Part shown: one piece after another, positions 1 to 8,240 of the stretch | Position numbering within the stretch: position 1 is the first letter of the stretch | How the letters are laid out: the number at the start of each line of letters is the position of its first letter | DNA from: Promineifilum sp. | Lineage (GTDB): Bacteria; Chloroflexota; Anaerolineae; Promineifilales; Promineifilaceae | DNA: 34,330 bases | Assembly: GCA_020634335.1 (NCBI GenBank) | Contig: JACKBY010000029.1 | Span: 1 to 34,330, forward strand | Direction of reading: 5' to 3' | Notes under the pieces: model-generated | Databases searched by the model: none | Told to the model about the DNA's origin: nothing | Seen by the model: the letters and a program-made list of their open reading frames with translations, nothing else | Translations under genes and position numbers: made by a program

Positions 1-99
1 CCCGCCCACGAACCAGCAAACAGCCGCCGCCACCGGGCCGAGCCACGGCCGGCGCGTTTGAAAGTTCTCTTCAGTCAAGCGTGGGGCATATCCTCCCAT
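1..99 (-). CDS. Possible N-terminus of a membrane protein, cut by the window edge
   Basis: Reading the minus strand from an ATG at 99 gives 33 open codons to the window edge. The product starts MGGYAPRLTEEN and then becomes hydrophobic (AAAVCWFVGG), as in a protein that begins with a short cytoplasmic tail and a membrane helix. A TATACAAT-like -10 box lies about a dozen bases upstream of the ATG and there is no clear ribosome binding site at normal spacing. The fragment is too short to assign to a family and could be chance. Confidence 0.3.
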   Translation of the reverse strand, partial: MGGYAPRLTEENFQTRRPWLGPVAAAVCWFVGG

Positions 100-139
100 G
101 ACGGCCTATTGTATACGCCTACCCGTCTCGCGTGCATGG

Positions 140-158
140 TAGCGCCGGATTCTTAACC
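140..158 (+). repeat. TAGCGCCGG-family repeat, partial copy
   Basis: The stretch begins TAGCGCCGGATTCTTAACC, matching the left part of the copies at 8185 and 32824. The right arm is degraded here. It lies in the gap between the left-edge fragment and the CoA-transferase-family gene. Confidence 0.5.
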
Positions 159-294
159 TGTGCCCAGACAATGATGAGTGCCGAAATAGCCTGACCCGGC
201 CGCATGTCCACTCTTCGCTATCCGCTCTCTACTGATCACGTGCCTCAATCTCCCGCTTGCGCTACTCTTATGGGTATACGGCAGCGGAGACAAC

Positions 295-1464
295 ATGCCC
301 GGCCCACTAACTTCGCTCAAGGTACTCGATTTCACCGCCCTCTTGCCCGGCCCTTTCGCCACGATGATGTTGGCCGACCTGGGGGCCGCGGTGGTGCGCA
401 TCGAGTCGCCCACCCGTCCGGATATGGTGCGTTTCCTGCCGCCTTTCGACGGCGATGTCTCCGTCTGGCACGCCGTCCTCAACCGCAATAAACGTTCCCT
501 GGCTCTCGATCTGAAGAGATCGGGAGCGGCCGAGGTTGTCCGCCGCCTGGTCACGAACGGAGGCTATGACATCGTCATCGAGCAGTTCCGGCCGGGCGTC
601 ATGGATCGCCTGGGCGTCGGCTATGGGGCTCTGCACGCGGCCAACCCAGCCCTCATCTACTGCGCCCTGACCGGCTACGGTCAGACCGGCCCGCTGCGTG
701 ATCGGGCCGGGCACGACATCAATTATCTGGCTCTCTCCGGCGCGCTCAGCTACAGCGGCCGCCGCGCGTCCGGGCCGCCGCCGCTGGGTATGCAGGTGGC
801 AGACGTGGGCGGTGGCGCGCTGGGGGCGTTGGTCGGCTTGCTGGCCGCCGTCATACAGCGCGCGGCCACGGGGCAGGGGCAATACGTCGACATCAGCATC
901 TTCGATATGATGGTCGCCTGGCAAGCGCATCTTCTGAGCCACGCCCTCGTCGCCGGAGAGACGCCTGAAGCGGAAAGTATGGCGCTCAACGGCGGCCGAG
1001 CCTATGATTTCTACGCGACGGCCGACGGTCGTTGGCTGTCCGTGGGCAGCTTGGAACCCAAGTTCTGGGAGGGTTTTTGCGCGGCCATCGACCGGCCGGA
1101 CCTCATGGGGCCGGGGCTGAGTGGCGACACGACGACGCAGGCGTGGGTCAAGACCGAAGTGCGCGCGGCCATATTGACCCGACCGCTGGCCGAGTGGCTG
1201 GCCGTTTTCGCCCCGCTCGACGTGTGCGTGGAGCCGGTGCTGAACGTTCCGGAGATGCTGACCCACCCGCACACACTCGCCCGCGAGTTGATCGTGGATG
1301 TACCGAGGCCTGACGGTGGCACGCAGCGGCAGGCCGCAAACCCGTGGCGTTTCTCCGGAGCTGCGGCCGATTATCGCCACATCGGCGCGACGTTAGGGTT
1401 GCACACGGAAGAGGTTTTGCGCGAAGCCGGCTTTTCGCCGGCGGAGATTAAAGGCTGGCTGTAG
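295..1464 (+). CDS. CaiB/BaiF-family protein, alpha-methylacyl-CoA racemase-like
   Basis: A 389-residue class III CoA-transferase-fold protein. The N-terminal LLPGPFATMMLADLGA block, the NRNKRSLALDLK block and the GYGQTGP loop are typical of the family. GHDINYLALSG (His140) and ADVGGGALGAL (Asp170) sit 30 residues apart, the same spacing as the catalytic His126/Asp156 pair known from the mycobacterial racemase MCR. That favours an epimerase of 2-methyl-branched acyl-CoA over a CoA-transferase. ATG at 295 follows a GGAG motif. The next gene, an acyl-CoA dehydrogenase, starts 72 bases downstream, and an MFE-2-like fusion lies further on, which supports a role in branched-chain acyl-CoA breakdown. 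The stop TAG is the first part of a hairpin repeat. A formyl-CoA-transferase-like activity remains possible. Confidence 0.85.
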   Translation: MPGPLTSLKVLDFTALLPGPFATMMLADLGAAVVRIESPTRPDMVRFLPPFDGDVSVWHAVLNRNKRSLALDLKRSGAAEVVRRLVTNGGYDIVIEQFRPGVMDRLGVGYGALHAANPALIYCALTGYGQTGPLRDRAGHDINYLALSGALSYSGRRASGPPPLGMQVADVGGGALGALVGLLAAVIQRAATGQGQYVDISIFDMMVAWQAHLLSHALVAGETPEAESMALNGGRAYDFYATADGRWLSVGSLEPKFWEGFCAAIDRPDLMGPGLSGDTTTQAWVKTEVRAAILTRPLAEWLAVFAPLDVCVEPVLNVPEMLTHPHTLARELIVDVPRPDGGTQRQAANPWRFSGAAADYRHIGATLGLHTEEVLREAGFSPAEIKGWL

Positions 1465-1484
1465 CGCCGGTTTGTTAACCGGCG
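1461..1484 (+). repeat. TAGCGCCGG hairpin repeat overlapping a stop codon
   Basis: GTAG is followed by CGCCGGTT (1465-1472), a four-base loop and AACCGGCG (1477-1484), a perfect 8-bp stem. The TAG at 1462-1464 is the stop codon of the preceding gene. There is no T-run, so the hairpin may protect the transcript 3' end rather than terminate it. Confidence 0.7.
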
Positions 1485-1536
1485 GACCGGAGGCAAGCTG
1501 GACAGCTTAGGCTACAGGCTATAGTTGGGGGATACA

Positions 1537-3228
1537 ATGAACTTTAAACCATTCAACCAACCCGCCCCACAGCTGGGCAATCAGTATGACGCCGACCGCG
1601 TGCTACGCTCTTACTTGCGGCGCACCCTGCCGCCCGATATGTTGGCCGCCGTCGAGCCGTCCCTACGCGAGATGGGCGAGCTGGCCGGCGGCGAACTGTA
1701 CGATCTGCAACTGGCCGATCGGCTCAACGAGCCGGCTTTGACGCAGTGGGATGCCTGGGGCGAGCGCGTCGACCGTATCGAGGTGACGGCCGTGTGGCAA
1801 CGGGCCGAGCGGCTGGCGGCCGAGTTCGGCCTGGTCGCCGCGGCCTATGAAGGAGGCTACGGCCGCTTCGCCCGCCCCTATCAGTTCGCTCTGGCCTATC
1901 TCTTCCACCCCTCCACCGACGTTTATACTTGTCCGCTGGCAATGACCGACGGCGCGGCCCGCACGCTGCTGCTCAGCGGCAACCGGGCGCTTATCGACCG
2001 CGCCGTGCCCCACCTGACCAGCCGCGATCCGGCAACGTTCTGGACCAGCGGCCAATGGATGACCGAATCGACCGGAGGCTCCGACGTCGGCCTCTCGGAG
2101 ACGGTGGCCTGTCGCGACGCCGACGCGTGGCAGCTGTTTGGCCGCAAGTGGTTCACCAGCGCTACCACGTCGCAGATGGCCCTGACGCTGGCCCGGCCGG
2201 AGGGCAACGGCCCCGGTGGACGCGGTCTGGCGCTGTTCTACCTGGAGTTGCGCGACGACGATGGGCGGCTCAACCACATCACCGTCAACCGCCTCAAGGA
2301 TAAGCTGGGCACGCGCAAGGTACCAACGGCTGAGCTGATGCTGGAGGGCGCGCCGGCCGAGCTGGTGCGGGAGCCGGCCAACGGCGTGCGGAATATCATT
2401 CCCATGCTTCACCTGACTCGCACCTGGAACAGCGTGATGGCCGCGGCCATCATGCGGCGCGGTCTGGCCCTGGCCCGCGATTATGCCCGGCGGCGGGAGG
2501 CGTTCGGCGCGCTCCTGGCCCACCAGCCGCTCCACCTCGATACCCTGGCCGGACTGCAAGCCGAGGCCGAGGCCGCCTTCCACCTCAGCTTCTATCTGGT
2601 CGAGTTGATCGGCCGCGACGAGGCGGGCGACCTTGCTCCCGAAGAGGCCGGCCTGTTGCGCCTGCTAACCTCCATCGCTAAATTGACCACGGGCCGCCAG
2701 GCGGTGGCCGTGGCTTCGGAAGTGCTGGAAGCCCACGGCGGTGCGGGCTACGTCGAGGACACCGGTCTGCCCCTTCTGCTGCGCGATAGCCAGGTCTTGC
2801 CCATCTGGGAGGGGACGACCAACGTGCTGGCCCTGGATGCCTTGCGGGCCTTGGGCCACGATCCGGCCGCGATTGTGGCCCTGCAGGGCAAGGTGCGCGC
2901 CGCCGTGCAGGGGGCTTTGGACCCTGCCCTGGCGGCGGCGGGCGGCGTGGCCTTGCAAGCTGTCTACAAGGCGCTTCACTGGTTGCAGGAGCACACGGCC
3001 GACCGCCTGGCACTGGAGGCTGGCGCGCGCCGCTTCGCCCACACCATCGGCCGGGCGTTGTCCCTGGCCCTGCTGGTGGAGCAAGCGCAGTGGTCGCTGG
3101 TACACGAGGCCGACGGCCGGGCGCGCGCGGCGGCCGTGCGCTTTTCCCGCGCGCCCATCGATCTGCTGGTGGCGATTGACCTGACAGATGATCGGGCGCT
3201 GGCCGATGATGAGCCGCTAGCTGCCTGA
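1537..3228 (+). CDS. Acyl-CoA dehydrogenase, AidB-like subfamily
   Basis: A 563-residue flavoprotein dehydrogenase. WMTESTGGSDVG (near residue 182) is the FAD/substrate-binding middle-domain signature. KDKLGTRKVPTAEL matches the following beta-domain block. EAHGGAGYVEDTGL with LPIWEGTTNVLALDALRAL is the C-terminal helical-domain signature of the AidB-type branch, with Trp-Glu-Gly in place of the Tyr-Glu-Gly of short-chain enzymes. The protein is longer than ordinary acyl-CoA dehydrogenases (about 380 residues), as AidB relatives are. ATG at 1537 is preceded by GGGGGA at good spacing; an in-frame TTG at 1525 is less likely. It probably oxidises an acyl-CoA to the 2-enoyl form and hands electrons to ETF, encoded at 28310-30078. 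Substrate chain length cannot be read from the sequence. Confidence 0.88.
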   Translation: MNFKPFNQPAPQLGNQYDADRVLRSYLRRTLPPDMLAAVEPSLREMGELAGGELYDLQLADRLNEPALTQWDAWGERVDRIEVTAVWQRAERLAAEFGLVAAAYEGGYGRFARPYQFALAYLFHPSTDVYTCPLAMTDGAARTLLLSGNRALIDRAVPHLTSRDPATFWTSGQWMTESTGGSDVGLSETVACRDADAWQLFGRKWFTSATTSQMALTLARPEGNGPGGRGLALFYLELRDDDGRLNHITVNRLKDKLGTRKVPTAELMLEGAPAELVREPANGVRNIIPMLHLTRTWNSVMAAAIMRRGLALARDYARRREAFGALLAHQPLHLDTLAGLQAEAEAAFHLSFYLVELIGRDEAGDLAPEEAGLLRLLTSIAKLTTGRQAVAVASEVLEAHGGAGYVEDTGLPLLLRDSQVLPIWEGTTNVLALDALRALGHDPAAIVALQGKVRAAVQGALDPALAAAGGVALQAVYKALHWLQEHTADRLALEAGARRFAHTIGRALSLALLVEQAQWSLVHEADGRARAAAVRFSRAPIDLLVAIDLTDDRALADDEPLAA

Positions 3229-3329
3229 CCTGGGGCGTTGAGACCCGGACACGGAGGCGACGGGATAACGCCGGGCGAGACGCAATCGTTCTTGCTCGCC
3301 TGTCATGTCTGGGCGATTGTGGTCAGCGG

Positions 3330-3357
3330 TTGCGTCCGCGCCGGGGTGCGCTAGAAT
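3330..3357 (+). promoter_or_regulatory. Candidate sigma-70-type promoter
   Basis: TTGCGT (3330-3335) and TAGAAT (3352-3357) are 16 bases apart and lie about 65 bases upstream of the small membrane protein gene. A second -35-like TTGACT lies at 3384-3389 without a convincing -10. Confidence 0.35.
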
Positions 3358-3420
3358 TCGGGGTGATATGCACAATTGGGTGCTTGACTTGCCTGTGCCG
3401 AGCGCCAATTAATCGGATTG

Positions 3421-3786
3421 ATGAGCGTCATGGCCGAAATCAGCAACCTGTCATTGTTTCTCATAGGCCTGGCCGTCGGCGTGGCCGTGGCCGTGGCCGG
3501 CGGTCTGGTTGAATACGCGCTTCACCTGCGGCGCAATCGAGGGCCGCGCTGGGGCGTGCCCGGTTGCCTGGTCTATACCATAGGCGGTCTCATCCTGACC
3601 GGCGTCATCGCCTTGATCGCCTCCTTCATTTTAACCGGCGGCTTTGGGGCTGCCCTTTTCTTAGGACTAGGAGTCATGGCCGGCTTCTATGGCGGCTTCA
3701 TCGTGCTGGTGAGTCTGTGGCTGCTTCTGGAGACGCAGCGGTCCACCGGCGACGAGGAAGTTTCCTCCGACTCCTCTTTGACTTGA
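3421..3786 (+). CDS. Small membrane protein, three predicted helices
   Basis: A product of about 121 residues (MSVMAEISNLS...) with three hydrophobic segments: around residues 9-33, 45-70 and 73-98. Between the first two is a short basic loop (LRRNRGPRWG), and the C-terminal tail is acidic and serine-rich (STGDEEVSSDSS). By the positive-inside rule the basic loop is probably cytoplasmic. The start could be ATG 3421 or ATG 3430; neither has a strong Shine-Dalgarno. I do not recognise a family. The next gene, another small membrane protein, starts 19 bases after the stop, so the two are probably co-transcribed. Confidence 0.6.
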   Translation: MSVMAEISNLSLFLIGLAVGVAVAVAGGLVEYALHLRRNRGPRWGVPGCLVYTIGGLILTGVIALIASFILTGGFGAALFLGLGVMAGFYGGFIVLVSLWLLLETQRSTGDEEVSSDSSLT

Positions 3787-3805
3787 TCATCCTCCCTTCG
3801 TTACC

Positions 3806-4138
3806 ATGTCTATACGAGTCATCCTGACAGTGCTCATCATCGGGGGCGGTATTGCCATCATGTATTGGCTACAACCAATCTATGGCGGCCTGCCGGCGGC
3901 GCTCATCGGCTCGCTCTTTTTCCTGTTCGCCCTGGCTCTGTGGACTTTGCCCGCTGCCTCCTTCCAGCGCGGCGGGCAGATGGATCCTACCCAGCGGCGG
4001 CTTGTCTACGGCTGCCTGGGCGTCGGGGTAGGCATGATGGGCGGGCTGGCTGTGGCCGCACTCGTGCCCCGGCCGTTCAACTGGGTTGTCCTTGGCGCGG
4101 CGGCCGTCGCGGCGACTGTCTGGTACTATAGGAAGTGA
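3806..4138 (+). CDS. Small membrane protein, four predicted helices
   Basis: A 110-residue product with hydrophobic segments near residues 3-22, 28-49, 66-86 and 88-106. A polar loop (FQRGGQMDPTQRRL) separates helices two and three, and the protein ends in YYRK. No catalytic motif or known family is visible. The ATG has no clear ribosome binding site and may depend on translation from the gene 19 bases upstream. The stop TGA is the first element of a run of GACGAATGAC phrases that fills the gap to the amidase gene. Confidence 0.6.
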   Translation: MSIRVILTVLIIGGGIAIMYWLQPIYGGLPAALIGSLFFLFALALWTLPAASFQRGGQMDPTQRRLVYGCLGVGVGMMGGLAVAALVPRPFNWVVLGAAAVAATVWYYRK

Positions 4139-4227
4139 CGAATGACGAATGACGAGTGACGAACAGACCTCTATTACCACTGACCACTGACGTCCGACTA
4201 CTGACCCACTGTCCACTAACCACTATC
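4136..4227 (+). repeat. Phrase repeats GACGAATGAC and CCACTGACC
   Basis: Two phrase families sit side by side. TGACGAATGACGAATGACGA with variants fills 4136-4163, and CCACTGACC / CCACTGTCC variants fill about 4180-4227. The first TGA is the stop codon of the upstream gene and the last bases run into the amidase ATG, so the whole 89-base gap is repeat. Confidence 0.7.
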
Positions 4228-5919
4228 ATGACTGACATCTATAACCTGACTTCCCTTGATCTGCCCAAGCTGGACGGCCGCACCTTGCGCCTGTTCGCCT
4301 CGTCTCTAGATAATAGTGCGCTGCGTGGAGTTCTCAGCGGGCCACTGCTGAGGCAGGGCGGTGTATTGAGTCTGCGCGAGCGCCGCTACGACGACCCGCC
4401 GACCTTTTACCCCCTGGCGGTCGAGGATGCCATTGCCCTGCGCGACCTAGTCCCGGCCGATCTGTCAGCGCTGGAGGCAAAATTGGCGGCGCAGGCAGAT
4501 GAGCGGCCATTCCCTTCGTCAGCCGACTACGCTCGTGCCTATCGTCACGGGCAAGCCGATCCCGTGGCGGTGGCCGAGGCCGTTCTGGCGGCCATCGCCG
4601 ACGCCGATGACGATCCGCGGCCGCTGCGTGCCTTCCGGGCCACCAACCGCGACGACCTGCTGACACAGGCCCAGGCCTCGGCCGAACGCCATCGCGCCCG
4701 ACGGCCATTGAGCTTGCTCGACGGCGTACCCGTGGCCGTCAAAGACGAGGTCGACCAAGTTCCCTACGGCACGACCGTGGGCACGAGCTTTATGGGGCAG
4801 GAGCCGGCCGCGGAGGACGCCACAGTCGTTGCCCGGTTGCGGGCGGTCGGGGCGCTGCTCATCGGCAAGACCAATATGCACGAGATCGGCATCAACCCCG
4901 ATGGCTTCAACCAGCACTACGGCATCATTCGCAACCCTTACAGTCTGGATTGCCACGCGGGGGGCAGCTCCAACGGGTCGGCCGCGGCCGTGGCTGCCGG
5001 CTTCTGTCCCATTGCCATCGGAGCCGACGGGGGCGGCTCGATCCGCATCCCGGCGGCGCTGACCGGTACGGTTGGCCTCAAGGCGACGTTCGGCCGGGTC
5101 AGCGAGTACGGGGCCGCGCCGCTCACCTGGTCGATGGGCCACTTGGGGCCTATCGCCGCCACTGTGGGGGACGCCGCCCTGGCCTACGCCTGCATTGCCG
5201 GCCCGGACACCCGCGACCCTCATTCGCTCCATCAGCCGCCGGTTAGCCTGGAGGAATGGGATAATGCCGATTTGCGCGGGGTGCGGCTGGGTATCTTCCG
5301 GCCGTGGTTCGAGCACGCCGCGGCCGACATCGTGCGGGATTGCGAAGTGGTGGTGGAGCAACTGGTCGCGCGGGGGGCGACATTGCACGAGGTCGCGATC
5401 CCCGAGCTGGAGGAAATGCGCGTCGCCCAGGCCATGACCATCCTAGCCGAGATGGTCGCCAATGTGGCGTTGCACGCCGAGCACTGGTCGGAGCTAAGCC
5501 CGCCGACGCGGGTGAATCTGGCGCTGGGCAAGGCAATGACCGCGACCGACTATTTGCAGGCGCAGCGCGTTCGCACGCGGGCTATCGATCATTTTCGACG
5601 CGCGTTCCGCCAGGTGGACATCATTCTGACCCCGGCGACGGCCGTGACTGCCCCAACCGTACCCGATGGCTGCGAAACCGACGGCTGGTCGGACCTGAGC
5701 GCGGTAACGGAGTTGATGCGCTTTGCCATGCCAGGCAATCTGACCGGGCTGCCGGCCATCGCCTTCCCGGTGGGCTATGACGCGCGCGGGCTGCCGACGG
5801 GGATGCAGGCGATGGGCCGGCCGTGGGAGGAGCACCTGCTCCTGCGCGTGGCCTTCGCTGCCGAGCAAGTTGTCTCCCGCCGCCGGCCGCCCGTCTTCTA
5901 CGAGATATTAAAGAGATAA
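4228..5919 (+). CDS. Amidase-signature (AS) family amidohydrolase
   Basis: A protein of about 563 residues with an N-terminal extension of roughly 150 residues before the core. GVPVAVKDE carries the catalytic Lys, GGSSNGSAAAVAAG the cis-Ser, and GADGGGSIRIPAA the nucleophilic Ser, so the Ser-cisSer-Lys triad is complete. IGKTNMHE and GLKATFGRVS are further family blocks, and LTGLPAIAFPVGYD with GLPTGMQAMG is the usual C-terminal part. It hydrolyses a carboxamide, or acts as a GatA-like amidotransferase subunit. No gatB or gatC is nearby and the length exceeds GatA (about 485 residues), so a stand-alone amidase is more likely. ATG 4228 is preferred over an in-frame GTG at 4156 because the intervening DNA is repeat sequence. 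Confidence 0.85.
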   Translation: MTDIYNLTSLDLPKLDGRTLRLFASSLDNSALRGVLSGPLLRQGGVLSLRERRYDDPPTFYPLAVEDAIALRDLVPADLSALEAKLAAQADERPFPSSADYARAYRHGQADPVAVAEAVLAAIADADDDPRPLRAFRATNRDDLLTQAQASAERHRARRPLSLLDGVPVAVKDEVDQVPYGTTVGTSFMGQEPAAEDATVVARLRAVGALLIGKTNMHEIGINPDGFNQHYGIIRNPYSLDCHAGGSSNGSAAAVAAGFCPIAIGADGGGSIRIPAALTGTVGLKATFGRVSEYGAAPLTWSMGHLGPIAATVGDAALAYACIAGPDTRDPHSLHQPPVSLEEWDNADLRGVRLGIFRPWFEHAAADIVRDCEVVVEQLVARGATLHEVAIPELEEMRVAQAMTILAEMVANVALHAEHWSELSPPTRVNLALGKAMTATDYLQAQRVRTRAIDHFRRAFRQVDIILTPATAVTAPTVPDGCETDGWSDLSAVTELMRFAMPGNLTGLPAIAFPVGYDARGLPTGMQAMGRPWEEHLLLRVAFAAEQVVSRRRPPVFYEILKR

Positions 5920-5920
5920 G

Positions 5921-5930
5921 CCACAGATTA
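5921..5930 (+). repeat. CACAGATT phrase, single copy
   Basis: CCACAGATTA begins one base after the stop codon of the amidase gene. It matches the phrase seen at 6286, 22152 and 22268. Confidence 0.4.
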
Positions 5931-5951
5931 CTTTCTCTTAGAGGGATTAAC

Positions 5952-6284
5952 ATGGAAGTCACCTTGCGGGAGGCGCAGGAGCAGGTGGATGAGTGGATCC
6001 GCACCGTCGGCGTGCGCTACTATTCGGAGTTGACCAACCTGGCCGTGCTGGTCGAGGAAGTGGGCGAGGTGGCCCGGCTGCTGTCGCGAATCTATGGCGA
6101 CCAGAGTTTCAAGCCGTCGGACGAAGGGCGCGATCTGGGTGAGGAGTTTGCCGACGTGCTCTTCGTGCTCATCTGTCTGGCGAACCAGACCGGCGTCGAC
6201 CTGACGGCCGCCTTCGACGCCACGATGACCAAGAAAACGACCCGCGACAGTGAGCGGCACGCGAACAACCCGAAACTAAGATGA
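5952..6284 (+). CDS. MazG-like nucleotide pyrophosphohydrolase
   Basis: A 110-residue all-helical protein. LVEEVGEVARLL supplies the EExxE helix and LGEEFADVLFVLICLAN the ExxD helix, which bind magnesium in MazG-type NTP pyrophosphohydrolases. A C-terminal KKTTRDSERH tail resembles the lysine/arginine-rich end of the family. It is a single-domain form, much shorter than E. coli MazG (263 residues), so it is the house-cleaning dNTPase type. The start is ATG 5952 after AGAGGGA; the open frame upstream of it is repeat-containing spacer. Substrate not determinable. Confidence 0.85.
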   Translation: MEVTLREAQEQVDEWIRTVGVRYYSELTNLAVLVEEVGEVARLLSRIYGDQSFKPSDEGRDLGEEFADVLFVLICLANQTGVDLTAAFDATMTKKTTRDSERHANNPKLR

Positions 6285-6285
6285 T

Positions 6286-6316
6286 CCACAGATTCAGAAT
6301 ATTAATCCGCAGATAA
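6286..6316 (+). repeat. CACAGATT / CCGCAGAT phrase repeat
   Basis: CCACAGATT is followed by AATCCGCAGATAAAA. The phrase begins two bases after the MazG-like stop codon and fills most of the gap to the next gene. Confidence 0.5.
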
Positions 6317-6333
6317 AACTTCTGAGGGGAACC

Positions 6334-8187
6334 ATGAATAACGATAACGAACTGCGTTTTGACGGCCGAGTCGCTATCATCACCGGTGCGGGTGGGGGGT
6401 TGGGGCGGGCCTATGCCCTGCTCCTGGCCGCGCGCGGGGCCAGCGTCATCGTCAACGATTTGGGCGGCGGGATGCACGGCGAAGGCGCGGGCAGGTCGGC
6501 CGCCGACCGCGTGGTCGAGGAGATTACCGCCGCCGGCGGCCGGGCCGTTGCCAGTTATGATTCGGTCGAGGACGGCGGGCGCATCGTCCAGACGGCGCTG
6601 GATGCTTTCGGGCGCGTCGATATCCTCGTCAATAACGCCGGTATCCTGCGCGACGCCAGTTTCCACAAAATGACCGAGGAGGATTGGGAGAAGATCTATC
6701 GCGTCCACCTCTACGGCGGTTTCAAGGTCACCCACGCCGTCTGGCCCCACCTGCGCGACCAGGGTTACGGCCGGGTCATCATGACCAGTTCGGCCGCCGG
6801 TCTCTACGGTAATTTCGGCCAGGCCAACTACGGCAGCGCCAAGCTGGGCCTGCTGGGGCTGGCTCATTCGCTGGCTGTGGAGGGTCAAAAGCGCAACGTC
6901 CTGGTCAATACAATCGCCCCGCTGGCCGGGTCGCGCCTGACGGAGACCATCCTGCCGCCGGATATGGTGGCCGCCCTCAAGCCGGAGTACGTTGCCCCAT
7001 TGGTGGCCTATCTCTGTCATGAGTCCAGCACCGCAACCGGACAACTGTTTGAGGTGGGGGCGGGGTGGGCGGCGCGGGTGCGCTGGCAACGAGGGCGCGG
7101 GGTATTCCTGCCGCTCAATGCTACGCTGACGCCGGAAGCTGTCGCCGAACAGTGGGCGGCCGTGCAGAGCTTCGACGATCCGGCCTATCCACAGACACCG
7201 CTGGACTCGTTCGCGCCGGTGCTGGAGAATTTGCAGAACGACCGCCAGGGAGCGGGGGAGAAAGGGAGCGAGGGAGCGGATGCTGTCTCACCCGCTTCGC
7301 AGGCCGCGAAGGGAGCGAGCACGGCGGATGGGCTATTGGCAGCCGTTGGTTACGAGTTCCGACCGACCACCACGACCTACGATGAAGGCGACCTGAGTCT
7401 CTATGCGTTATCGGTCGGCGCGGCGGCCGACCCGCTGGACGCGACCGAACTGCCGTTTGTCTACGAACTGAGTAGCGGCGGCTTTCGGGCGCTGCCGACC
7501 TTTGGCGTGACGTTCCCCTTCTCCCTGTTGTGGCAGATCACCGACGTGCCGGGGTTGCGGTTTAATCCGGCCTTGCTGCTGCATGGTGAACAGTACCTGG
7601 AGTTGAAACGACCGTTGCCCACCAGCGCCACTGTCACTAACACAGCCCGCATTGCCCATCTCTATGACAAAGGTTCCGGGGCGCTGGTTCTGCTGGACGT
7701 GCACACGGCCGACGAAATGGGCGAGGAGATCGCCTACAATCGGGTGTCGCTGTTCATTCGCGGCCTGGGCGGCTTCGGCGGCCAGCGCGGGCCGGCATCG
7801 GGCGCGCCGGCGTTGCCTGATCGCGCTCCCGATGTTGTTCACCGCCAGCAGACGAACGCCAACCAGGCGCTGCTCTACCGGCTGTCGTCGGGCGACCACA
7901 ACCCGCTGCATGCCGACCCGGCCTTCGCCGCCGCGGGCGGCTTCGACCGACCGATCCTCCATGGCTTGTGCACATTCGGCTTCGCCGGTCGAGCCGTGTT
8001 GCGTCACTTCGCCGACAACGACCCGGCGCGTTTCAAGAGTATCGGCGCGCGCTTCACCCGGCACGTCTTCCCTGGCGAGACGCTGGTCACTGAGATGTGG
8101 GCCGTCGGCGGCCTCATCCTCTTCCAGTGTCGTGTGGCCGAGCGGGATGAGATCGTCCTGTCTAATGGCGTTGTCGAGTTGTGGTAG
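6334..8187 (+). CDS. SDR-MaoC fusion, peroxisomal multifunctional enzyme 2-like
   Basis: A 617-residue bifunctional beta-oxidation enzyme. Residues 1-about 250 are a short-chain dehydrogenase: the cofactor loop GAGGGLGRAYA, NNAG, and the catalytic triad Ser153, Tyr166, Lys170 (TSSAAG...NYGSAK). After a linker come two hot-dog domains forming a MaoC/hydratase-2 unit. The second carries YRLSSGDHNPLHADPAFA with Asp521 and His526, the catalytic pair of R-specific enoyl-CoA hydratases. The order dehydrogenase then hydratase 2 is that of eukaryotic MFE-2 (HSD17B4, Fox2), without an SCP-2 domain. It should hydrate trans-2-enoyl-CoA to the 3R-hydroxy form and oxidise it with NAD. The linker (codons about 305-331) is G/A-rich and repeat-like and may be an insertion. 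RBS: GAGGGGAACC before ATG 6334. The stop TAG belongs to a repeat. Confidence 0.9.
   Translation: MNNDNELRFDGRVAIITGAGGGLGRAYALLLAARGASVIVNDLGGGMHGEGAGRSAADRVVEEITAAGGRAVASYDSVEDGGRIVQTALDAFGRVDILVNNAGILRDASFHKMTEEDWEKIYRVHLYGGFKVTHAVWPHLRDQGYGRVIMTSSAAGLYGNFGQANYGSAKLGLLGLAHSLAVEGQKRNVLVNTIAPLAGSRLTETILPPDMVAALKPEYVAPLVAYLCHESSTATGQLFEVGAGWAARVRWQRGRGVFLPLNATLTPEAVAEQWAAVQSFDDPAYPQTPLDSFAPVLENLQNDRQGAGEKGSEGADAVSPASQAAKGASTADGLLAAVGYEFRPTTTTYDEGDLSLYALSVGAAADPLDATELPFVYELSSGGFRALPTFGVTFPFSLLWQITDVPGLRFNPALLLHGEQYLELKRPLPTSATVTNTARIAHLYDKGSGALVLLDVHTADEMGEEIAYNRVSLFIRGLGGFGGQRGPASGAPALPDRAPDVVHRQQTNANQALLYRLSSGDHNPLHADPAFAAAGGFDRPILHGLCTFGFAGRAVLRHFADNDPARFKSIGARFTRHVFPGETLVTEMWAVGGLILFQCRVAERDEIVLSNGVVELW
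7247..7325 (+). repeat. GGGAGCGGGGGAG-type phrase inside a coding linker
   Basis: Short GGGAGCG units recur (GGGAGCGGGGGAGAAAGGGA, then GCGAGGGAGCGG), followed further on by AAGGGAGCGAGC. They encode a Gly/Glu/Ala/Ser-rich linker between the dehydrogenase and the hydratase. The phrase resembles the one at 10680-10745. Confidence 0.4.
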
Positions 8188-8240
8188 CGCCGGATTCTTT
8201 TCCGGCAAGCGGTGTCTGCCAGTTTGGAAGCCGGCGCTAC
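8185..8240 (+). repeat. TAGCGCCGG...CCGGCGCTA repeat pair
   Basis: Left arm TAGCGCCGGATTCTTTTCC (8185 onward) and right arm GCCGGCGCTAC (8230-8240) are inverted copies, so the whole element can fold. The first TAG is the stop codon of the SDR-MaoC gene. The only plausible GTG/TTG starts of the next gene lie inside this element. Confidence 0.7.

Noticed and set aside
307..1380. Long minus-strand open frame (357 codons) opposite the CaiB-like gene
   Set aside because: It is an antisense shadow in GC-rich DNA. The residues are rich in Arg, Gly, His and Gln with no motif, and the plus-strand gene is clear.
5823..5951. N-terminal extension of the MazG-like gene
   Set aside because: The extension overlaps the amidase gene in another frame and crosses a repeat; ATG 5952 with AGAGGGA fits the family start.
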